A DNA stretch of 64,000 nucleotides from Comamonas halotolerans (GTDB lineage Bacteria; Pseudomonadota; Gammaproteobacteria; Burkholderiales; Burkholderiaceae_C), in contig NZ_JASAUZ010000023.1 in the NCBI RefSeq assembly GCF_030162935.1, positions 372,001-436,000 of the forward strand. The letters run 5' to 3'. Each line of letters starts with the position of its first letter. Position 1 is the stretch's first letter. Position numbers and translations under genes: made by a program. Shown piece by piece: positions 1-8,199 of this stretch. The notes under the pieces were generated by a model that did not search any database, was not told where the DNA came from, and saw only the letters and a program-made list of their open reading frames with translations.

Positions 1-1
1 T

Positions 2-562
2 TCCGCCCTCGCCCATGTGGGTGCTGATGGGGGTAGCCACCACAATTTTCTGGACAGCCTGACCCACGCTTTTGCCCACCCATTTGGCGGCGCTGACCAC
101 CTGGCCGCAATGCTGGCAGTTGGCGCCTGGAGCGCACTGGCGTTCAACCGATCGCGCAAGGCCTGGACAGCACCTGCCGCTTTTGTGGCGTTGCTGATGG
201 CCGGTTGCCTGGCCGGTTTTGCGGGTCTGCATGTGCCCGCCATTGAGCCCATGATTGCCGCCTCCGTGCTGGTGCTGGGCCTGCTGGTCATGGTGCGGCA
301 GAAGATGGCGATGGGTGCTGCCGCAGGTTTGGCCGGTGTGTTTGCCTTTTTCCATGGTGCGGCGCACGGTTATGAGCTTTTCGAAGATTCCTTCGGAGCC
401 GCAGCAGGTGTGATCGTGGGCATGGCCGCAGGCTCCGCCCTGCTGCATGTCACGGGCATGTTGATCGGTCATGCCGTGATGCAGCGTTACCAGGTCATCG
501 CCAAAGTGGCGGGCGGTGTGACCGCTGCGCTGGGCGCCTTCATGCTTGCCCGCCTCGCTTGA
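2..562 (+). CDS. ureJ: HupE/UreJ family membrane protein, 5' end outside window
   Basis: Integral membrane protein of the HupE/UreJ family, which is linked to nickel supply for urease or hydrogenase. The reading frame is open to the window edge; the visible start [11 protein letters not shown] looks like the end of a signal peptide followed by the mature protein, so the true start lies upstream. The family signature is seen as [17 protein letters not shown] near the start, and several hydrophobic segments follow, the last near the C terminus. It ends 14 bases before ureB, which fits urease operons of Burkholderiales in which ureJ sits between ureA and ureB. Nickel transport is inferred from the family, not shown here. 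Confidence 0.88.
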   Translation, partial: SALAHVGADGGSHHNFLDSLTHAFAHPFGGADHLAAMLAVGAWSALAFNRSRKAWTAPAAFVALLMAGCLAGFAGLHVPAIEPMIAASVLVLGLLVMVRQKMAMGAAAGLAGVFAFFHGAAHGYELFEDSFGAAAGVIVGMAAGSALLHVTGMLIGHAVMQRYQVIAKVAGGVTAALGAFMLARLA

Positions 563-576
563 AGAAAGGGCTGCGC

Positions 577-882
577 ATGATCCCCGGAGAAATCTTTGTC
601 GATGAGGGTGTGCACATTCTCAACCCAGGCCGTGCTGTCGTCACGCTGGTGGTCAAAAACGCCAGCGACCGCCCCATTCAGGTGGGCTCGCACTACCACT
701 TTGCCGAAACCAATGCGGGCCTGGAATTTGACCGCTCAGCGGCCCACGGCAAGCGGCTGAACATTGCCAGCGGGATGGCTGTGCGCTTTGAGCCCGGCCA
801 GCAACGCACGGTGGAGCTGGTGGACTTTGCCGGAGATCGCAAGGTCTATGGCTTCCGCGGCCTGATTCAAGGAGACCTGTGA
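577..882 (+). CDS. ureB: Urease subunit beta
   Basis: Small structural subunit of urease, which hydrolyses urea to ammonia and carbamate in the cytoplasm. It begins [11 protein letters not shown], the usual UreB start, and its 101 residues are the usual length. I chose ATG 577 over an upstream in-frame TTG at 559 because the family starts with MIPGE and a purine-rich GAAGAAAGGG lies just upstream. The middle holds SHYHFAETN and GKRLNIASG, typical of UreB. Its stop overlaps the ureC start by one base (TGATG), so the two are translationally coupled. Confidence 0.96.
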   Translation: MIPGEIFVDEGVHILNPGRAVVTLVVKNASDRPIQVGSHYHFAETNAGLEFDRSAAHGKRLNIASGMAVRFEPGQQRTVELVDFAGDRKVYGFRGLIQGDL

Positions 883-2600
883 TGGCGACCATCGACAAGC
901 GCGCCTACGCCGAAACCTTTGGCCCCACCGTGGGCGATCGCGTGCGGCTGGCCGACACAGACCTGATCATTGAAGTCGAAAAAGACTACACCCTGGCTGC
1001 AGGCGGCTACGGCGAAGAAGTGAAATTCGGCGGCGGCAAGACCATCCGTGACGGCATGGCGCAAAGCCAGCGCAGCCGTGATCAGGGAGCCATGGACACA
1101 GTGCTGACCAACGCACTGATCATGGACCACTGGGGCATCGTCAAAGCCGACATTGGTCTGAAGGGTGGCCGTATTGCAGCAATTGGCAAAGCTGGCAACC
1201 CGGACACACAGCCGGGCGTGGACATCATCATCGGTCCAGGCACTGAAATCATCTCCTGCGAAGGCCACATCGTCACCGCAGGCGGTATCGACACCCACAT
1301 TCACTTCATTGCCCCTCAACAGATCGAGGAAGCGCTGACCAGCGGTGTGACCACCATGATCGGCGGCGGCACAGGCCCGGCCACGGGCACTTTCGCCACC
1401 ACCTGCACGCCCGGCCCGTGGAATATGGAGCGCATGCTGCAAGCGGCTGACGCCTTCCCCATGAATCTTGGCTTTCTGGGCAAGGGCAATGCGGCGCTGC
1501 CTGCCGGTCTGCACGAGCAGATCAGCGCAGGTGCGATTGGCCTCAAGCTCCACGAAGACTGGGGCAGCACACCGGCGGCCATCAGCAACTGCCTGGATGT
1601 AGCCGAGGAAACCGATACGCAGGTCGCCATCCACACAGACACGCTCAATGAATCGGGCTTTGTGGAAGACACTGTGGCCGCCTTCAAGGGCCGCACCATC
1701 CACACCTTCCACACCGAAGGCGCAGGCGGCGGCCACGCCCCCGACATCCTGAAAGTGGTAGGTGAGGCCAATGTGCTGCCCAGTTCCACCAACCCGACAC
1801 GCCCCTACACCATCAATACGCTGGACGAGCACGTCGACATGCTGATGGTCTGCCACCACCTTGATGCGGGCATTGCCGAAGACCTTGCCTTTGCCGAGAG
1901 CCGCATCCGCAAGGAGACCATTGCCGCCGAGGACATCCTGCACGACATCGGTGCCATCAGCATGTTCAGCTCGGACAGCCAGGCCATGGGGCGGGTGGGC
2001 GAAGTCATCCTGCGCTGCTGGCAGACTGCGCACAAGATGAAGCAGCAGCGCGGCGCTTTGCCAGGCGATGGCGCACGCAACGACAACTTCCGTGCCAAGC
2101 GTTATATCGCCAAATACACCATCAACCCAGCCATCGCGCATGGCATCAGCCACGAAGTGGGCAGCATTGAAGTGGGCAAGTGGGCCGACATGGTGATCTG
2201 GAAGCCTGCCTTCTTTGGCGTCAAACCTGCCGTCATCATGAAAGGCGGCTTGATCGCCATGGCCGCCATGGGCGATCCCAACGCCTCCATCCCCACGCCG
2301 CAACCCGTGCACTACCGCCCCATGTTCGCCGCCTTTGGCGGAGCCATAGCAAGGACCTCGTTGACCTTTGTCTCACAAGCAGGTGTGACCGCAGGCATCG
2401 GCGAGCGCTTTGGCTTGACCAAAGTGCTGTCTGCGGTCAAAGGCATCCGCGACGTGAAAAAGCAGCACATGATCCACAACGATCTGGCACCACACATGGA
2501 AGTGGACGCCCAGACCTACGCTGTACGTGCGAATGGGCAGTTGCTGACCTGCGAGCCAGCGCGCAGCCTTCCTATGGCCCAGCGCTACTTCCTGTTCTGA
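882..2600 (+). CDS. ureC: Urease subunit alpha (catalytic)
   Basis: Catalytic nickel subunit of urease, 572 residues, the normal length. All active-site residues are in place: metal ligands H139 and H141 (THIHF), carbamylated K222 (GLKLHEDWG), H251 (AIHTD), H277 (HTFHTEG), catalytic H325 (MVCHHL) and D365 (SSDSQAMGR). I prefer ATG 882 to GTG 879 because AAGGAG at 869-874 is then seven bases upstream. The next urease gene on this strand, ureE, starts about 660 bases later; a gene on the other strand lies between. Nothing suggests loss of activity. Confidence 0.98.
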   Translation: MATIDKRAYAETFGPTVGDRVRLADTDLIIEVEKDYTLAAGGYGEEVKFGGGKTIRDGMAQSQRSRDQGAMDTVLTNALIMDHWGIVKADIGLKGGRIAAIGKAGNPDTQPGVDIIIGPGTEIISCEGHIVTAGGIDTHIHFIAPQQIEEALTSGVTTMIGGGTGPATGTFATTCTPGPWNMERMLQAADAFPMNLGFLGKGNAALPAGLHEQISAGAIGLKLHEDWGSTPAAISNCLDVAEETDTQVAIHTDTLNESGFVEDTVAAFKGRTIHTFHTEGAGGGHAPDILKVVGEANVLPSSTNPTRPYTINTLDEHVDMLMVCHHLDAGIAEDLAFAESRIRKETIAAEDILHDIGAISMFSSDSQAMGRVGEVILRCWQTAHKMKQQRGALPGDGARNDNFRAKRYIAKYTINPAIAHGISHEVGSIEVGKWADMVIWKPAFFGVKPAVIMKGGLIAMAAMGDPNASIPTPQPVHYRPMFAAFGGAIARTSLTFVSQAGVTAGIGERFGLTKVLSAVKGIRDVKKQHMIHNDLAPHMEVDAQTYAVRANGQLLTCEPARSLPMAQRYFLF

Positions 2601-2716
2601 GCACCATGCCCATCAACGTGGCAGCCACTGCACTGCAGCTTTACAAGGCACTGCCAAGGGCTGCGACATGGAGCCTTGGCTCCCAGCTTGATCGCGTGTG
2701 TGGTTCAGTCAGCGAA

Positions 2717-3187
2717 CTACCGTTGCTGCGCCTGAAACCAGGCCAGCCAATCGTCCGCATGGATCACAGGTGCTTGAGCGACTGCTGCGGGCAGCGCTTC
2801 ATAGACCAGCACGGCCAGCATCTGCGTGCCTCCACCGGTCAGCGCCACCGGAACAGTCACGATGCGCTTGGTGTATTCGCCTGTGCTCTGTGGCCAGATG
2901 CCTTCATAGCCATCCAGCACCTGCTCCAGCGCAGGATCCAGCGGATAGACCTCGGCCAGTACCTGGTGCGAACCCTGCAGGCTCAAGCCGGGATACCAGC
3001 CCATGTCGTGCAGCGTGCCCGTCAAGGTCGTTCGCCCTGTCATCACCATGCCATCGCGCAAGCGCGCAATCTCATTCACACCACCGGCACGCAGCGTGCC
3101 ATACACGGCCACATGACTGGCACCGCAAGGTTGCCAGTCAGAGGCCACAGACGAAGAAAATGCAGAAGGGGTTGACATGTTTGTCAT
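2717..3187 (-). CDS. Gamma-glutamylcyclotransferase-like (AIG2/GGCT fold) protein
   Basis: About 156 residues with the GGCT-like signature: VYGTLRAGG near residue 28 and a DGYEGIWP segment later whose glutamate is the usual catalytic acid. The family releases 5-oxoproline from gamma-glutamyl peptides or amines; the substrate here is unknown. The start is uncertain: ATG 3187 or ATG 3178 (MSTPSAF) both fit and neither has a clear ribosome binding site. It lies antisense between ureC and ureE and is divergent from ureE, with only about 75 bases between the two starts. A role in urea metabolism is not shown. Confidence 0.82.
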   Translation of the reverse strand: MTNMSTPSAFSSSVASDWQPCGASHVAVYGTLRAGGVNEIARLRDGMVMTGRTTLTGTLHDMGWYPGLSLQGSHQVLAEVYPLDPALEQVLDGYEGIWPQSTGEYTKRIVTVPVALTGGGTQMLAVLVYEALPAAVAQAPVIHADDWLAWFQAQQR

Positions 3188-3262
3188 GCTATCAAGTATT
3201 CGGAAGCGCCTCTCTCGCACAATCCGCGCCAACTTGCCGCTTCCCTTTTGAAAGTAAGAATG

Positions 3263-3829
3263 ATGTTGACCGTCAACAAACTCCTCCCCCAAGGCCAGGG
3301 TCTTGCCAGTGTGCTGCTCAAACGCGCTTCAACCGTGGAGCTGGACTGGGATGTGCGCCAGAAATCACGCTTTGCCGCCACCGACAGCCTGGGCCGCGAA
3401 CTGGCCATCTTTTTACCCCATGGGCAGGCCGTGCGCGGCGGTGATGTGCTGGTGGCCGAAGATGGCTCCATGGTGCGCGTCATCGCCGCAGCGCAACAGG
3501 TACTGAGAATCAGCGCCTGCGCCGAACATGGCAGCGCCTTTGACCTGATGCGCGCGGCCTACCACCTGGGCAACCGCCATGTACCCATAGAGCTGCAGCC
3601 CGATCACCTGAAGATTGAACCCGACCACGTGCTTGCCGACATGCTGCGCAGCATGCACATGACCGTGGAAGAGGTCGAGCTGCCTTTCGAACCCGAAGGA
3701 GGAGCCTATGGTGGTCATGTCACCAACGATGGACACAGCCACCATCACCATGAACATAGCCACGCCCATGGACACCCACATGGCAAAAAAACTGGCAGCC
3801 ATGACCATGGAAAGGGCTGCTGTGGATGA
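3263..3829 (+). CDS. ureE: Urease accessory protein UreE, His-rich tail
   Basis: Nickel metallochaperone that delivers Ni to the UreD-F-G complex. The N-terminal domain MLTVNKLLPQGQGLA and the middle region HLGNRHVPIEL, with the conserved metal-site histidine in NRHVP, identify UreE. The last 35 or so residues are a histidine-rich tail with runs such as HSHHHHEHSHAHGHPH that then ends in Cys-Cys-Gly. Start codons at 3260 and 3263 are adjacent; 3263 matches family members from memory. Length is 188 residues. It overlaps the next gene by four bases (ATGA), indicating coupled translation. Confidence 0.95.
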   Translation: MLTVNKLLPQGQGLASVLLKRASTVELDWDVRQKSRFAATDSLGRELAIFLPHGQAVRGGDVLVAEDGSMVRVIAAAQQVLRISACAEHGSAFDLMRAAYHLGNRHVPIELQPDHLKIEPDHVLADMLRSMHMTVEEVELPFEPEGGAYGGHVTNDGHSHHHHEHSHAHGHPHGKKTGSHDHGKGCCG

Positions 3830-4152
3830 ACTGGGCATTTTTGATTGCCGCTGGTCTGTGTGAAATTTTCTATGCTGCTGCCATGCCACGCACCCTAGGC
3901 TTCACCAAACTCTGGCCCAGTCTGTTTTGCGCAGCGTTTATTGCAGCCAGCATGTATTTGTTGTCGCTGGCAACGCGCACCATCCCTGTTGGTACGGCCT
4001 ACGCTGTGTGGGTAGGCATTGGCGCTGTGGGCACGGCAGCCTATGGCATGGTGTTCCTGGATGAAGATCGCAGCATGGCCCGCATGGCTTGCTTTGGCTT
4101 GATCATCACGGGCATTGTGGGGCTCAAGTTCCTCACCCTGCGCGGGGAATAG
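3826..4152 (+). CDS. SMR-family transporter, Gdx/SugE-like (probable guanidinium exporter)
   Basis: 108-residue small multidrug resistance protein with four predicted membrane segments. Essential E13 is present, as are G10, S42, Y59, W62 and K101, and the segment [18 protein letters not shown] is typical. These positions match the Gdx (guanidinium/proton antiporter) subtype better than EmrE, except that position 16 is Tyr where Gdx has Trp. The gene overlaps ureE by four bases and ends four bases before ureF, so it belongs to the urease operon. Exporting guanidinium or a related cation next to a nitrogen-releasing enzyme is a reasonable inference; substrate is not proven. Confidence 0.88.
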   Translation: MNWAFLIAAGLCEIFYAAAMPRTLGFTKLWPSLFCAAFIAASMYLLSLATRTIPVGTAYAVWVGIGAVGTAAYGMVFLDEDRSMARMACFGLIITGIVGLKFLTLRGE

Positions 4153-4156
4153 GCCT

Positions 4157-4864
4157 ATGCACAACATTCCTTTGCACTTGGCGTCGCACAGCTTCCTGCA
4201 GCTGATGTGGCTCGCCTCGCCCGCCTTGCCGATTGGAGGATTTTCCTATTCCGAAGGGCTGGAAGCCGCAGTCAATGCATCCCTGATTTCCAACGAACAG
4301 GAGGCATCCGACTGGTTGGTAGCGCAATTGCACCTGGCGCAGGCCCGCAGCGATATGGCAGCCATTGCCCAAGCCTTGTCCGCCTGGTCGCCTGAAGACA
4401 CCAATCGCTTGCAAGCGCTCAACACATGGGTGCGTAGCACGCGTGAAAGTTGCGAGCTGCGCCTGCAGTCCGAACAAATGGGCCGCTCGCTGGTTGAATG
4501 GCTCAAAACCCGCTATGCAGACGACACAGGAGCAATGGGACGCATTCAGTGGCTGGCCACCCAGGATGCCAACTACCCGATCGTTTTTTCGCTGGCCGGA
4601 CATTTGACACAAGCAGCCCCCCGAGAAGTGCTACTGGCCTACGCCTTTGGCTGGGCAGAAAACATGACCCAGGCCGCCATCAAGGCCGTACCTCTGGGAC
4701 AAAGCGCCGGTCAGCGCATTCTGGCGAGACTGACGCAGGACATTCCTGCTGCCGTCGAATACGCTCTGACGCTGCCCGAGCATGAACGCCAAGCCTTTTC
4801 ACCCATGCTGGCCATTCTGTCGGCCCGGCATGAACATCAATACTCACGCCTGTTTCGATCATGA
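4157..4864 (+). CDS. ureF: Urease accessory protein UreF
   Basis: Component of the UreD-F-G complex that activates apo-urease; it acts as a check on UreG GTPase activity. About 235 residues, all-alpha. The N-terminal segment [21 protein letters not shown] is the family hallmark, and a central [20 protein letters not shown] segment is also typical. ATG 4157 was chosen because upstream codons lie inside the SMR gene and do not resemble UreF. The stop overlaps the ureG start by four bases (ATGA). Confidence 0.96.
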   Translation: MHNIPLHLASHSFLQLMWLASPALPIGGFSYSEGLEAAVNASLISNEQEASDWLVAQLHLAQARSDMAAIAQALSAWSPEDTNRLQALNTWVRSTRESCELRLQSEQMGRSLVEWLKTRYADDTGAMGRIQWLATQDANYPIVFSLAGHLTQAAPREVLLAYAFGWAENMTQAAIKAVPLGQSAGQRILARLTQDIPAAVEYALTLPEHERQAFSPMLAILSARHEHQYSRLFRS

Positions 4865-5523
4865 GCACTGCACTGCACCACATTCCCAACCGCACAAAAA
4901 AACTGCCGCCTTTGCGCATTGGCATTGGTGGACCGGTCGGCTCTGGCAAGACCACCATTCTCGAAATGCTGTGCAAGGCCATGCGCGAGAAATGGGACCT
5001 CGTGGCCATCACCAATGACATCTACACCAAGGAAGACCAGCGCCTGCTGACCATCAGCGGAGCCTTGCCGGCAGAGCGCATCATGGGAGTGGAAACTGGA
5101 GGCTGTCCGCACACTGCCATTCGTGAAGATGCGTCCATCAACCTGGAAGCCATCAGCCGCATGCTGGTGGACTTTCCGAATGCAGACATCATCTTCATTG
5201 AGTCGGGTGGTGACAACCTGGCAGCCACATTCAGTCCTGAACTGAGCGATCTGACCATTTATGTGATCGATGTGGCCGCAGGCGAGAAGATTCCTCGCAA
5301 AGGCGGCCCCGGTATCACCAAGAGCGATCTTTTCGTCATCAACAAGACAGATCTGGCCCCCCACGTTGGTGCCAACCTGGACATCATGCGCAGCGACACA
5401 GAAAAGCAGCGCAGCACCCCCAAAGGCCTGAAACCCTTTGTCATGACCAACCTGAAAACGCTGGAAGGCCTGGACGAGGTCGTCGCATTTATCGAAAAAC
5501 AGGGTTTGCTGGTGCACGCCTGA
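4861..5523 (+). CDS. ureG: Urease accessory GTPase UreG
   Basis: SIMIBI-class GTPase that drives nickel insertion into urease. 220 residues, family length. The P-loop [10 protein letters not shown] is at residues 23-32, the Cys-Pro-His nickel motif lies in [13 protein letters not shown], a conserved [13 protein letters not shown] follows, and [10 protein letters not shown] is the guanine-specificity motif. It is the last recognisable urease gene in this window; no ureD is visible, so ureD and ureA should lie before position 1. Confidence 0.98.
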   Translation: MSTALHHIPNRTKKLPPLRIGIGGPVGSGKTTILEMLCKAMREKWDLVAITNDIYTKEDQRLLTISGALPAERIMGVETGGCPHTAIREDASINLEAISRMLVDFPNADIIFIESGGDNLAATFSPELSDLTIYVIDVAAGEKIPRKGGPGITKSDLFVINKTDLAPHVGANLDIMRSDTEKQRSTPKGLKPFVMTNLKTLEGLDEVVAFIEKQGLLVHA

Positions 5524-5596
5524 ATTTTTCTCTTCCATGCAACTCCAGCCACACTCAGGCACACTGGATGCCGTTTGGCTTTGGAGACTTTGCACC

Positions 5597-6670
5597 ATGA
5601 CACGATTGACTTCCCGCCTGCTCTGGATAGCAGCCACAGCGCTGGTGGTATGGACAGGTGTATTTGCCGTGGCCATGGTCAGTCAGCTGGCCGATGCTGC
5701 AGACCGCCTGCACGCAGGTGCCGGCCAGCCCGTATTCTGGAGTCTGACCGGCTTGCTGATTGCCACGGTTGTACTGCCCACTATCTGGTTGCTGCGGCTG
5801 CCTGCGCCCTTGCGCTGGCCGGAAGATGGGGACCATCAGGCCATCCACGACTACCAGCAACGGCTGCGTGCGCATCTGGCCCGCAACTCTCGGCTGGCAG
5901 GCTATGCACTGGAAAGCGAGGCCGACCTCTCGCAAGCGCTGGCACAGCTACGCCAAGCCGCAGAAAGCGAAACGCGGCGCACAGCTGCCGAAGTACTTTC
6001 CAGCACGGCACTGTTGCAAAACGGCCGTCTGGATGGACTGGTGGTATTAGTCAGCCAGATTCAGCTGGTTTGGCGCATTGCGCGTATCTATGGCCTGCGC
6101 CCCTCGCTCAAGCAAATGAGCTATCTGTATGGCAATGTCGGTGCATGCGTGCTGATTGCCAGCAGTCTGGATGATGTGGATTTTGCTGAACTCACCGCTC
6201 CGATTGTGCAGTCTGCCACGCCTGCAGCCGTGGGAAGCATCCCCGGACTTGGAGGCATGGGACAGTTGCTGACCAACAGTCTGGCCAGCGGCGCTGCCAA
6301 CGCTTTTCTCACACTGCGTGTTGGCTTGATCGCAGATGCCTATTGCGCGCCAGCACAATCACCCGAACGGCAAACCATCAAACGCGGCGCCACGCATCGG
6401 GCTGCGCAGTTGCTAGGCAGCATTGTCAAAGACTGCGGCAGCCAAATCACCCAGGCAGTGTATGGTCGCATCAAACACAGCGTAGTGAGCACCGCCCAGG
6501 CAGCTGCGGACAGTGTCAAACAAGCCGGGCGCAGCGTTAGCGACGCCACACAGTCTGCGTACCAGGCCACCGCACAAGGTCTCAACCATGCGGCACTGCA
6601 GGTGCGAGATTCCACCTCTTCAGTCACGCAGCGCCTGCAGCAGTCACTCAAACCCAAAGACAAGTCTTGA
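5597..6670 (+). CDS. DUF697/YcjF-like membrane protein
   Basis: 357-residue protein that I recognise only as a DUF697-type (YcjF-like) membrane protein. Two N-terminal hydrophobic segments are seen (about residues 8-28 and 45-65). A central domain includes LVWRIARIYGLRPSLKQMSYLYGNVG, then a Gly/Ala-rich hydrophobic region VGSIPGLGGMGQLL and LTLRVGLIADAYC, typical of DUF697. The last 80 residues are polar and Ser/Ala/Gln-rich, probably helical. ATG 5597 was chosen because GGAG at 5583-5586 precedes it and the membrane segment starts soon after. It follows ureG by 73 bases; a urease role is not supported. Function is unknown. Confidence 0.8.
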   Translation: MTRLTSRLLWIAATALVVWTGVFAVAMVSQLADAADRLHAGAGQPVFWSLTGLLIATVVLPTIWLLRLPAPLRWPEDGDHQAIHDYQQRLRAHLARNSRLAGYALESEADLSQALAQLRQAAESETRRTAAEVLSSTALLQNGRLDGLVVLVSQIQLVWRIARIYGLRPSLKQMSYLYGNVGACVLIASSLDDVDFAELTAPIVQSATPAAVGSIPGLGGMGQLLTNSLASGAANAFLTLRVGLIADAYCAPAQSPERQTIKRGATHRAAQLLGSIVKDCGSQITQAVYGRIKHSVVSTAQAAADSVKQAGRSVSDATQSAYQATAQGLNHAALQVRDSTSSVTQRLQQSLKPKDKS

Positions 6671-6783
6671 TCATCTACCCGCACGCAGCGCTGGAGCACG
6701 CAGGGTTTTGGCGTCTGTGGCACTGCATGACTTTATGGACAGATGCGCTTGTACAGCATGGCTCTGGCTTCTAGCATCAAGCC

Positions 6784-7335
6784 ATGTCCACACTAGCCCG
6801 CTTTACTCTGCTTTCAGTTTGCGCAACGATGTTCACCCTGGTGGCCGTCCCCTGTCACGCACAGGTGTTTCGTTGCGGCCATAGCTACAGCGATGCGCCC
6901 TGCCTGAATGGAGCTACTGTGGAGATCCAGCCACCTGTTGAAGTCCACGGCAACACGCACAACAGCACCGTGTTTTTATGTCGGCTTGCCGAGCGCCAGT
7001 TCTGGAGTGCTCAGTCGTGCCAGTCACACAACGCCACCATGCTTCGCAGTCAATCCGTGCCGCAATCCTGGACCTGGGAGCGGCAATGGAGATACGCGGA
7101 GCGGGAGTGGCGCCACGCCGAACAGCAGACCTCGAGCCAAGCTCCTTTGGTGCACCGCGCAGACACCTCCGCGCTGGCACAGCGACGCAGAGCACGCCCA
7201 GACTGCACAGTTATCGAACAACGCATTCGCCAACTCGATGAGATGGGGCGCCGTGGAGGCTCGGCTAGCCACATGGAACGCATCCGAAGCGAACGTAAAG
7301 CAGCGCGCGACCAGCAGTTTCGCGCAGGCTGCTAA
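6784..7335 (+). CDS. Secreted DUF4124-like protein
   Basis: 183-residue exported protein. Residues 1-26 form a signal peptide ending in CHA. Immediately after it, VFRCGHSYSDAPC resembles the DUF4124 start (V-Y/F-R-C, then Y-S-D-x-P-C). The C-terminal part is Arg-rich with a coiled-coil-like stretch and ends in a cysteine (FRAGC); a CTVIEQRIRQLDEMGRRGG motif is seen in similar small periplasmic proteins. The even number of cysteines suggests periplasmic disulfides. Function unknown. It is convergent with arsC. Confidence 0.75.
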   Translation: MSTLARFTLLSVCATMFTLVAVPCHAQVFRCGHSYSDAPCLNGATVEIQPPVEVHGNTHNSTVFLCRLAERQFWSAQSCQSHNATMLRSQSVPQSWTWERQWRYAEREWRHAEQQTSSQAPLVHRADTSALAQRRRARPDCTVIEQRIRQLDEMGRRGGSASHMERIRSERKAARDQQFRAGC

Positions 7336-7368
7336 GAACGTGTTTGCGTCTCCTCGCAACCACGTTCT
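7335..7368. terminator. Hairpin between convergent genes
   Basis: AGAACGTG at 7335-7342 pairs with CACGTTCT at 7361-7368, and TTGCG at 7344-7348 pairs with CGCAA at 7355-7359, giving a long stem with one mismatch. It lies exactly between the stop of the upstream plus-strand gene and the arsC stop at 7374. There is no strong T run, so a bidirectional terminator is likely but not certain. Confidence 0.5.
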
Positions 7369-7373
7369 AAAGC

Positions 7374-7724
7374 TTACAGTAGCTCCAGCACCTTCTCTGG
7401 TGGACGGCACAGCGCCGCCCCCTTGGGAGTCACCACGATGGGGCGATTGAGTAGTACAGGGTGCTCCGCTACTGCCATGATGATTTGCGCATCGCTGACC
7501 GCGGGGTTATCCAAACCCAGCTCTTTGTACGCAGCCTCTTTGGTGCGCAGCAAGTCACGTACCGGCACGCCCAGATGGGCCACCAGCTCTGAAAGCTCCG
7601 CGGCAGTCAATGGCGTGGCAATGTAGTCCACGATATTGGGCTCAATGCCGCGTTCCTGCAAAAGCGCCAAAGCGCCGCGCGAGTTGCTGCATCGGTTGTT
7701 GTGAAAAATAGTGATATCGCTCAT
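7374..7724 (-). CDS. arsC: ArsC-family reductase (glutaredoxin-linked arsenate reductase type)
   Basis: 116-residue thioredoxin-fold protein of the E. coli plasmid ArsC type. It has HNNRCSNSR with the catalytic C12, and R60, R94 and R107, the arginines that bind the arsenate in that family. NRPIVVTPKGAALCRPPEKVLELL closes the protein as usual. ATG 7724 (MSDITIF) matches the family start. No arsR, arsB or acr3 gene is nearby; its neighbour upstream is a DUF423 gene 10 bases away. It may therefore be a YfgD-like housekeeping member rather than part of an arsenic resistance operon. Confidence 0.88.
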   Translation of the reverse strand: MSDITIFHNNRCSNSRGALALLQERGIEPNIVDYIATPLTAAELSELVAHLGVPVRDLLRTKEAAYKELGLDNPAVSDAQIIMAVAEHPVLLNRPIVVTPKGAALCRPPEKVLELL

Positions 7725-7734
7725 AGCCCTGAGT

Positions 7735-8130
7735 TTAGGCGCTGCGCGCTGTTTTGAAACCACCTACGCCCAGCGCCAGCCAGGCCAGCATCAGACTGCT
7801 ACCGCCCCATGGAACAAAAGCACGGAAAGTCTCCACACCGGTGAAGGTGCGCAGATAAATCAAGCCGCTAAAGAGCATCACACCCAGCACAAACAGTCCG
7901 CCTGCAGCACAAATCCAGCGGTTGCTCCATCCCTTGAGCGACAGAATGCCCACCCCCAGCAAGGCCAGCGCATGGAACATTTGCTGCTGAACAGCCATCT
8001 GCAAGGAGGTACGAGTCGCTTCACGGACGGTCGGGTCAGCGATAAAGCCCAAGCCATGCGAGGCATATGCTGCCATGCCCACACCTGTGACACCCAAGAG
8101 GGCTGCAATCGGAATCCACAACTTACGCAT
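7735..8130 (-). CDS. DUF423 family small membrane protein
   Basis: 131 residues, four hydrophobic segments. The N-terminal stretch IAALLGVTGVGMAAYASHGL corresponds to the DUF423 motif around a conserved AHGL, and QQQMFHALALLGVG and FSGLIYLRTFTG follow in the family order. ATG 8130 was chosen over an upstream in-frame codon because the membrane segment begins directly after it. It is co-oriented with arsC and likely shares its transcript. Function of DUF423 proteins is unknown. Confidence 0.85.
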   Translation of the reverse strand: MRKLWIPIAALLGVTGVGMAAYASHGLGFIADPTVREATRTSLQMAVQQQMFHALALLGVGILSLKGWSNRWICAAGGLFVLGVMLFSGLIYLRTFTGVETFRAFVPWGGSSLMLAWLALGVGGFKTARSA

Positions 8131-8199
8131 GCCAATGTTCCCTGTATTCAAAACACGTTAGATTATCGGCAGCCTATCCCGTCTGCGCGGCGTATGCGG

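Noticed and set aside
867-2312. A 481-residue minus-strand frame over ureC.
   Set aside because: It is antisense to a fully intact ureC and resembles no protein; shadow frame.
2180-3175. A 331-residue plus-strand frame from inside ureC to the GGCT-like gene.
   Set aside because: It crosses ureC in another frame and lies antisense to the GGCT-like gene, with no motif of its own.
7374-7724. An arsenic resistance operon.
   Set aside because: Only an ArsC-like gene is present; there is no regulator or efflux gene next to it, so an operon is not supported.
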